Origin: Thermohalobaculum sp039178805
GTDB taxonomy: Bacteria > Pseudomonadota > Alphaproteobacteria > Rhodobacterales > Rhodobacteraceae
Assembly (NCBI GenBank): GCA_039178805.1
Contig: JBCDFC010000131.1
Coordinates: forward strand, 1-13,144
Direction: 5' to 3'
Length of the DNA stretch: 13,144 bases
Shown: positions 7,237 to 13,144 of the stretch, piece by piece
Numbering within the stretch: the first letter of the stretch is position 1
How the letters are laid out: every line of letters starts with the position of its first letter
Notes under the pieces: model-generated
What the model was told of the DNA's origin: nothing
Database searches by the model: none
The model's input: the letters and a program-made list of their open reading frames with translations, nothing else
Position numbers and translations under genes: made by a program

Positions 7237-7246
7237 GTGTATACAC
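7237..7246. promoter_or_regulatory. Operator 1: palindrome in the divergent intergenic region (likely GntR/FCD site)
   Basis: GTGTATACAC is a perfect 10-bp palindrome between the solute-binding protein gene and the regulator gene. Its core TGTATACA shares the pattern TGTRYACA with the longer palindrome before the lyase gene. GntR/FCD proteins typically bind short palindromes centred on GT-N-AC, and self-regulated members place them beside their own gene. It overlaps the predicted -10 of the binding-protein promoter. Confidence 0.6.
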
Positions 7247-7265
7247 ACTGTCCACAAATCGACAA
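7238..7265 (-). promoter_or_regulatory. Predicted sigma-70 promoter of the solute-binding protein gene
   Basis: On the minus strand a -35-like TTGTCG (7265-7260) is followed after 16 nt by a -10-like TATACA (7243-7238). The -10 box lies inside the palindrome at 7237-7246, so a protein bound there would block RNA polymerase. The -10 lies about 67 nt before the start codon. The match to consensus is moderate. Confidence 0.45.
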
Positions 7266-7370
7266 CGTCGCAACGGTCCCCTCGAAGGACGAACCGCTGT
7301 CGCAGTGGCGACCGCGGGCTGGCTCGGCTACGAATGCAGGTGGGAATGAGCGTGTGGGTGGATTGAAGCG

Positions 7371-8057
7371 ATGGCTCTGACAAGCAAGGAGAGGCTCTAT
7401 CAGGACCTGCAAAGGCGGATTCTGACCCTCGATCTCGCTCCGGGGGCGCATCTGGATGAGACGCGCTTGTCCGAGGATTATGGCATCTCACGCACGCCGT
7501 TGCGCGATGTCTTCCGCCAGCTCGACGGCGAAGGCTACATCGAAATCCGAGAGCACCGCGGAACCATCGTCTCACCGATGGGCCACAAGACGATGCGCGA
7601 TTTTTATCTCGCGGCGCCCATGATCTACAGCGCCGTGGCGAGGCTTGCGGCCCGCAACTCAGGTCCAGCAGAGCTCGATGCGCTGCGAGACGTCCAGGCC
7701 AAGTTTCGCCATGCTGTTACGACGGCAGATGTCGATGGCATGGTGTTCTGGAACGACCGCTTCCATCTCGCGACCGGAGAGATCGCGGACAACCCATATC
7801 TGCTCCCCAGCCTCCGCCGTTTGTTGATCGACCACGCTCGGATCGGGCAGACGTTCTGGCGGGCGGGGCCGAGAGAGGACGCAGGCAGGATCGCCGCCGC
7901 AGTCGAACACCATGACGCTTTCATCGCTGCATTCGAAGTGCATGACGAAGAGGCTGCAGTGAAGCTCACTTGGGAGCACTGGGATCTCTCCCGCAGCCAT
8001 ATCGAGCGCTACGTCCATCCGGACCCTTTGACGGAGGCGATGCAGACAGGTCCGTGA
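7371..8057 (+). CDS. GntR-family transcriptional regulator, FCD (FadR-C) subfamily
   Basis: A 228-residue regulator. Residues 5-70 form the winged helix-turn-helix: LDETRLSEDYGISRTPLRDVFRQLDGEGYI (about 28-57) is the canonical GntR recognition region, followed by the wing at REHRGTIV. Residues 75-212 form the all-helical FCD effector domain, with NDRFH (128-132), EHHDAF (179-184) and EHW (202-204) supplying the Asn/His metal-site positions usual for the family; the effector is normally a carboxylate or amino-acid-like metabolite. An in-frame stop at 7347-7349 and the lack of other start codons fix the ATG at 7371, although its ribosome site is weak. It diverges from the binding-protein gene and precedes the catabolic operon, whose promoter carries a matching palindrome. 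It is therefore probably a substrate-responsive repressor of both (inference). Confidence 0.92.
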   Translation: MALTSKERLYQDLQRRILTLDLAPGAHLDETRLSEDYGISRTPLRDVFRQLDGEGYIEIREHRGTIVSPMGHKTMRDFYLAAPMIYSAVARLAARNSGPAELDALRDVQAKFRHAVTTADVDGMVFWNDRFHLATGEIADNPYLLPSLRRLLIDHARIGQTFWRAGPREDAGRIAAAVEHHDAFIAAFEVHDEEAAVKLTWEHWDLSRSHIERYVHPDPLTEAMQTGP

Positions 8058-8076
8058 GCCCACGCCGATCCCGGTC

Positions 8077-8106
8077 TTGTCTCTGATCCCATTATGTGCA
8101 CATAAT
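8077..8106 (+). promoter_or_regulatory. Predicted sigma-70 promoter of the catabolic operon
   Basis: TTGTCT at 8077-8082 and CATAAT at 8101-8106 are separated by 18 nt; the -10 matches the consensus at five of six positions. The -10 lies within the right arm of the palindrome at 8090-8107, the same arrangement as at the binding-protein promoter. The operon start codon is 34 nt downstream of the -10. Confidence 0.5.
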
Positions 8107-8107
8107 G
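8090..8107. promoter_or_regulatory. Operator 2: 18-bp perfect palindrome before the catabolic operon
   Basis: CATTATGTGCACATAATG reads identically on both strands over 18 bp. The core TGTGCACA (8095-8102) fits the same TGTRYACA pattern as operator 1. A further palindromic hexamer, TGTACA, follows at 8108-8113. Its length, perfection and overlap with the -10 box make it a strong candidate binding site for the GntR/FCD regulator encoded just upstream. Confidence 0.7.
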
Positions 8108-8139
8108 TGTACAACCTCAGCCTAGGGCCGGAGGGTAGG

Positions 8140-9111
8140 ATGGATTTCGACGGGATCTTCACGCCCATCGTGACGCCCCACGCGCCCGATGGCGTGATCG
8201 ATATGGCAACGTTCTCGGTGGTTGCGGAACGGCTGATCGCGGCCGGCGTGCACGGTATCATCGTGGCCGGCACGACCGGTGAGTACTATGCCCAAACCAT
8301 GGAAGAGCGGATCGCGCTCATGCGCCACGCGGTCGATGTCGTGGCGGGCCGCCTGCCGGTCGTTGTCGGCACCGGCGCGATGCGGACCGAAGACGCGGTC
8401 GCGCTGGCGCGCGCAGCCAAGGAGGCGGGCGCCGACGCGATTCTGATCGGCACGCCGCCCTATGCCGTGCCCACGGGGCGGGAGAACGCGCTTCATGCGC
8501 TCGCCGTGGATCGGGCCGTCGATATGCCGGTGATGCTCTACAACTATCCGGGCCGGATGGCGGCGGAGATGGACGAGGACTTCCTCGACTGGGTGGGGCG
8601 GTCCCCGAACTTCCGCGCGATCAAGGAAAGTTCCGGTGATATCAACCGGCTGCATCTCCTGGCGCGGGACTACCCCCACATTCAACTCCTTTGCGGCATG
8701 GACGACCAGGCGCTCGAGTTCTTCGCCTGGGGTGCGCGTGGCTGGGTCTGCGCCGGCTCGAACTTCGCGCCCGAGGCGCATCTCGCGCTCTGGCGGGCCT
8801 GCGTGATCGAGGGCGATTTCGCCAAGGGCCGGCGGATCATGTCGGCGATGCTCCCCTTGATGCGGGTGCTGGAGCAGGGCGGGAAGTTCGTACAATGCAT
8901 TCGCCACGGCATGGCGATCCGCGGTCTGCCGGTAGGCCCGGTGCGCCGCCCGCTCCGCGATCTCGACAAGGACGAGAAGCGCGACCTTAGGGAAGTGGTC
9001 GAGGTCATGGACCGCGCCATCGCCGCCATCGAAGCAGGGGGTGAGGACCCCTCAGCAGCGCCCCGCCCGGTCGCCGAGCCCGCCGCCACGCCGCTCCGCC
9101 GGCGCGCCTGA
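8140..9111 (+). CDS. DapA-superfamily (DHDPS/NAL) Schiff-base aldolase, lyase or deaminase
   Basis: A 323-residue TIM-barrel enzyme of the dihydrodipicolinate synthase/N-acetylneuraminate lyase superfamily. The substrate-carboxylate motif GTTGE lies at 44-48, TPPY with Tyr108 matches the relay tyrosine, YNYPGR (134-139) carries the catalytic Tyr134, and Lys162 in AIKESSGD is the Schiff-base lysine. Positions are almost those of E. coli DapA (Tyr133, Lys161), so the chemistry should be intact. Family members cleave or form C-C bonds to pyruvate or deaminate/dehydrate 2-oxo acids. The setting, with an aldehyde dehydrogenase and an amine oxidase, argues for catabolism rather than lysine synthesis. 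The C-terminus has a Pro/Ala-rich extension of about 28 residues. The frame is open back to 8077, but the promoter and operator lie in that part; the ATG at 8140 has GGAGG 5 nt upstream. Confidence 0.9.
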   Translation: MDFDGIFTPIVTPHAPDGVIDMATFSVVAERLIAAGVHGIIVAGTTGEYYAQTMEERIALMRHAVDVVAGRLPVVVGTGAMRTEDAVALARAAKEAGADAILIGTPPYAVPTGRENALHALAVDRAVDMPVMLYNYPGRMAAEMDEDFLDWVGRSPNFRAIKESSGDINRLHLLARDYPHIQLLCGMDDQALEFFAWGARGWVCAGSNFAPEAHLALWRACVIEGDFAKGRRIMSAMLPLMRVLEQGGKFVQCIRHGMAIRGLPVGPVRRPLRDLDKDEKRDLREVVEVMDRAIAAIEAGGEDPSAAPRPVAEPAATPLRRRA

Positions 9112-9124
9112 CCGCGAGGACCCG

Positions 9125-10638
<1,514 letters not shown>

Positions 10639-10642
<4 letters not shown>

Positions 10643-12039
10643 CAACGCTCGACCCTGCTGGCGATACGGCGCGTGTTACGTCGAAGCGCTCTGCGCCCGA
10701 TGTGGTTCGGCGCGGGAAGCGCCTGCCGCGGGACAGCGGGGTCTGCGGCTGGAACGCGCTCTTGCCGCAGGCCGCTCCCGCGCAGGTTCTCGACGAAGAC
10801 GTCACCGCCGATTGGCTGGTGATCGGCGCCGGTTGGGCCGGCCTCGCCACGGCGCGACGATTAAGCCAGATCGTCGGTCGCGATCGCATCGTCATGCTTG
10901 AGGCCGGGCGCGTCGGCGAAGGCCCAGCCGGGCGCAACTCAGGTTTCATGATCGACCTGCCGCACAAGCTGCAATCCGAAAACTATGCGGGAAATGCTGA
11001 AGCCGATCGTCGACAGACGCGCCTCAACCGAGCCGCGATCGCCTTCGCGGCCGACGCGGCCGAGGAGTACGGCCTCGACAACGAGGCCTTCACGCGCCCG
11101 GGCAAGATCAACGCCGCGGCGACCAGGCGTGGCATGGCGCAGAACGAGGCCTATGCGGCGCATCTCGCAACGCTCGACGAGCCATACGAGATGCTCGATG
11201 CAGCGACAATGCGCGCGCTGACCGGCTCGGACTACTACCTCGGCGGTCTCTACACACCGGGGACCGCGCTGGTGCAGCCAGCGAAGTTCGTGCGCGGGGT
11301 GGCGGATGGTTTGGCCCGCCGTGTCGATCTCTTCGAGGAGACGCCCGCGACCGAAGTCGCGCGGCGCGGACGGGACTGGCGGGTGGCTACGCCCAAGGGC
11401 TCCGTCAACGCACCGCGGCTCATCATGGCGGTCAATGGCCATCTCGAGAGCTTCGGCTACATGACGCGCCGCCTCGTCCATATTCACCTCTATGCGTCGA
11501 TGACCCTAGAGCTTCGACCCGAAGAGGCCGCTAAGCTGGGGGGCGAGGCGCGTTGGGGCCTCACACCGGCCGATCCCGCCGGCAGCACGATCAGGCGCAT
11601 CGATGGAATGGGCGGCACGCGGATCGTGATCCGCAACAGCATGACCTATGATCCGGATCTTGAGACGAGTGCACGGCGGGTCGCGCGCCTGGGCCGCCGC
11701 CATGATGCGAGCCTCATCGCGCGGTTCCCGTCGCTCACTGGCGTCGAGATGGCCTATCGATGGGGCGGGCGCCTCTGCCTCAGCCTGAACGATGCGCCCG
11801 TCTTCGGCGAGATCGAAGATGGGGTCTTCTCAGCCTGCTGCCAGAACGGCCTCGGCACCACCAAAGGGACCATCGCCGGTAAGCTCGCCGCTGATCTGGC
11901 GGCCCAGGGCAACGACCCGTTGGTCGCCGACATGCTCGCCGCTGACAGGCCCAAACTTCTGCCGCCTGAGCCCATTGCAACGCTCGGCGCCTTGGCCACC
12001 ATGCGCTGGCGCGAATGGCAGGCCGGTCACGAAATGTGA
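10639..12039 (+). CDS. FAD-dependent amine oxidase (DAO family, PuuB-like)
   Basis: A 466-residue flavoprotein. A leader of about 57 residues, with VCGWNALLP at 35-43, precedes the Rossmann FAD site: WLVIGAGWAGLATARRL (59-75) with the ribose-binding Glu88 (MLEAG), then GPAGRNSGF at 95-103. The C-terminal part carries YRWGGRLCLSLNDAPVFG and GLGTTKGTIAGKLAADL, matching the closing FAD-contact segment of the glycine/D-amino acid oxidase family. The long N-terminal leader and GRNSG context resemble PuuB (gamma-glutamylputrescine oxidase), which oxidises an amine and passes the aldehyde to PuuC. The ATG overlaps the ALDH stop by 4 nt (ATGA), so the two are translationally coupled and probably act on consecutive intermediates. 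The substrate may be a secondary amine, a D-amino acid or an N-acylated diamine. Confidence 0.88.
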
Positions 12040-12085
12040 CGGGCGCGCCGGTCCGAAGGAACTGACCTTTCGGCGTTGGCGCGGC

Positions 12086-12125
12086 AGAAAAGTAAAGGGC
12101 GCAGAGACTATGCCCCGCGCCCTTT
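12086..12125 (-). terminator. Rho-independent terminator of rpsA, possibly bidirectional
   Basis: AAAGGGCGC (12094-12102) and GCGCCCTTT (12117-12125) form a perfect 9-bp stem with a 14-nt loop. On the minus strand it is followed by a U-rich tract (TTTACTTTTC) and lies 24 nt after the rpsA stop. On the plus strand the stem ends in TTT only, so termination of the oxidase operon would be weaker. An imperfect hairpin at 12053-12073 (CCGAAGG/CCTTTCGG, one bulge) may help. Confidence 0.75.
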
Positions 12126-12149
12126 CGACTACCGCAGAAGGTGCTGCGT

Positions 12150-13144
12150 TCAGTCGTCGCCCTGCTGCTGTTTCAGGGCCGCACCCAGGATATCGCCGAG
12201 CGAGGCGCCACTGTCCGAAGAGCCGTACTGCTCCACGGCTTCCTTCTCTTCGGCGATCTCGCGCGCCTTTATCGAGAGGCTGACGCGACGCGCCGCCTTG
12301 TCGATCGCAGTCACGCGTGCATCGATCCGGTCGCCGACCGAGAAGCGGTCGGGGCGCTGATCGCCACGGTCGCGGCTGAGGTCCGAGCGGCGAATGAAGG
12401 ACTTCATGCCATCGACCTCGACCTCGACGCCGCCATCCTCGATAGCCGTCACGGTGCAGGTCACGACCGCGCCGCGCTTGAGGCCCTGGGTCGCCTCGGC
12501 GAACGGATCGCCGCCGAGCTGCTTGATGCCGAGGGAGATGCGCTCCTTCTCGGTATCGACGTCGAGGACCACGGCGCGAACCATGTCGCCCTTCTTGAAG
12601 TCCTGGATCGCATCCTCTCCCGAACGCTCCCAAGCGATGTCGGAGAGGTGGACCATCCCGTCGATATCGCCCTCGAGCCCGATGAAGAGGCCGAACTCGG
12701 TGATGTTCTTGACCTCGCCCTCGACTTCCGTGCCGGACGGGAAGTTCTCCGCAAACGTGTCCCAAGGATTGCCCATGCACTGCTTGAGGCCGAGCGACAC
12801 GCGCCGCTTCACCTGATCGACGTCGAGCACCATGACCTCAACCTCCTGGGAGGTGGAGACGATCTTGCCCGGATGGACGTTCTTCTTGGTCCAGCTCATC
12901 TCGGAGACATGGACAAGTCCCTCGACCCCTGGCTCCAGCTCCACAAAGGCGCCGTAGTCAGTAATGTTGGTGACCCGGCCGGTCCATTTCGAGCCGTTCG
13001 GATACTTCGCCGCCACGCTCTCCCACGGATCGGCCATGAGCTGCTTCATGCCGAGCGAGATGCGCTGCGTGTCCTTGTTCACCTTGATGACCTGAACCTT
13101 GATCGTCTCGCCGATGTTCAGGATCTCGGAGGGATGGTTCACAC
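12150..13144 (-). CDS. rpsA: 30S ribosomal protein S1, C-terminal part (cut by window edge)
   Basis: Some 330 residues are visible, reaching the natural stop; the 5' part lies beyond the right edge. The fragment begins near the end of one S1 (OB-fold) domain (VNHPSEILNIGE, RISLGMKQ at 28-34). Three complete S1 domains follow, at about 50-120 (GRVTNITDYGAFVELE), 137-207 (GEVKNITEFGLFIGLE) and 222-293 (TVTAIEDGGVEVEV), then a short tail. The repeated DPWE/NPWD linkers and RxSLGxKQ ends are hallmarks of S1. The protein binds mRNA on the 30S subunit and helps initiation. The last domain is the most divergent, and the SSDSGASLGDILGAALK tail is typical of Rhodobacteraceae-like S1. The GTG at 13142 is an internal Val codon, not a start. 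The gene converges on the oxidase operon with 110 nt between stops. Confidence 0.97.
   Translation of the reverse strand, partial: VNHPSEILNIGETIKVQVIKVNKDTQRISLGMKQLMADPWESVAAKYPNGSKWTGRVTNITDYGAFVELEPGVEGLVHVSEMSWTKKNVHPGKIVSTSQEVEVMVLDVDQVKRRVSLGLKQCMGNPWDTFAENFPSGTEVEGEVKNITEFGLFIGLEGDIDGMVHLSDIAWERSGEDAIQDFKKGDMVRAVVLDVDTEKERISLGIKQLGGDPFAEATQGLKRGAVVTCTVTAIEDGGVEVEVDGMKSFIRRSDLSRDRGDQRPDRFSVGDRIDARVTAIDKAARRVSLSIKAREIAEEKEAVEQYGSSDSGASLGDILGAALKQQQGDD

Noticed and set aside
8077..8139. Upstream extension of the DapA-type gene to ATG 8077
   Set aside because: The extension would place the predicted promoter and the 18-bp palindrome inside the coding region; the ATG at 8140 has a strong GGAGG site and starts the conserved fold.
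8140..9111. Assignment of the DapA-type enzyme as lysine-biosynthetic dapA
   Set aside because: The catalytic residues fit, but the operon is catabolic and regulator-controlled, and GTTGE is followed by Tyr rather than the usual Ser; family members of unknown substrate are common.
9041..9124. Upstream extension of the aldehyde dehydrogenase to 9041
   Set aside because: It lies inside the lyase gene, encodes a Pro/Arg-rich tail, and ATG 9125 has its own ribosome site.
12150..13142. Treating GTG at 13142 as the start of a short S1-domain protein
   Set aside because: The frame is open to the window edge, and the residues VNHPSEIL fall in mid-domain of a typical S1 protein, so this is a truncated view of rpsA.

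Overview
The window comes from a GC-rich alphaproteobacterium, most likely a Rhodobacteraceae-type organism. The best taxonomic clue is the right-edge rpsA fragment, whose last residues (SSDSGASLGDILGAALK) look like ribosomal protein S1 of that group. High GC, many 4-nt ATGA/GTGA gene overlaps and a GntR/FCD-controlled catabolic operon fit this.

Left half (1-5164, all minus strand): five tightly packed genes read as one operon from right to left. They encode a Wzx/MOP-type lipid or oligosaccharide flippase, a fatty acyl-AMP ligase, an extended SDR (NAD-dependent epimerase/dehydratase family), a LicC-like nucleotidyltransferase, and the N-terminus of a GMC-type FAD oxidoreductase cut by the window edge. 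Three of the four junctions are 4-nt start/stop overlaps. Acyl activation, an SDR, head-group nucleotidyl transfer and a flippase suggest an envelope lipid or lipid-linked glycan. The SDR next to the acyl-AMP ligase resembles the CerR/AasR pair of Caulobacter ceramide synthesis, so a sphingolipid locus is the most interesting hypothesis. No serine palmitoyltransferase or acyl carrier protein is visible to confirm it.

Middle (5165-5527): a 363-bp intergenic region with no convincing gene. It holds short direct and inverted repeats in front of the flippase gene and a terminator for the gene to its right.

Right half (5528-12039): a catabolic and uptake module. A Tat-exported family 5 (peptide-type) ABC solute-binding protein on the minus strand diverges from a GntR/FCD regulator on the plus strand. 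The regulator is followed by a three-gene plus-strand operon: a DapA-superfamily Schiff-base aldolase/lyase, a PuuC-like aldehyde dehydrogenase and a PuuB-like FAD amine oxidase. Related palindromes (core TGTRYACA) overlap the predicted -10 boxes in front of both the binding protein and the lyase gene, so the regulator probably controls both. The proposed logic is uptake of an amino compound, FAD-dependent oxidation, C-C or C-N cleavage by the DapA-type enzyme, and aldehyde oxidation. The substrate is not known.

Right edge (12150-13144): the 3' part of rpsA on the minus strand, convergent with the oxidase and closed by a terminator. The accessory genes therefore lie directly downstream of a core housekeeping gene.
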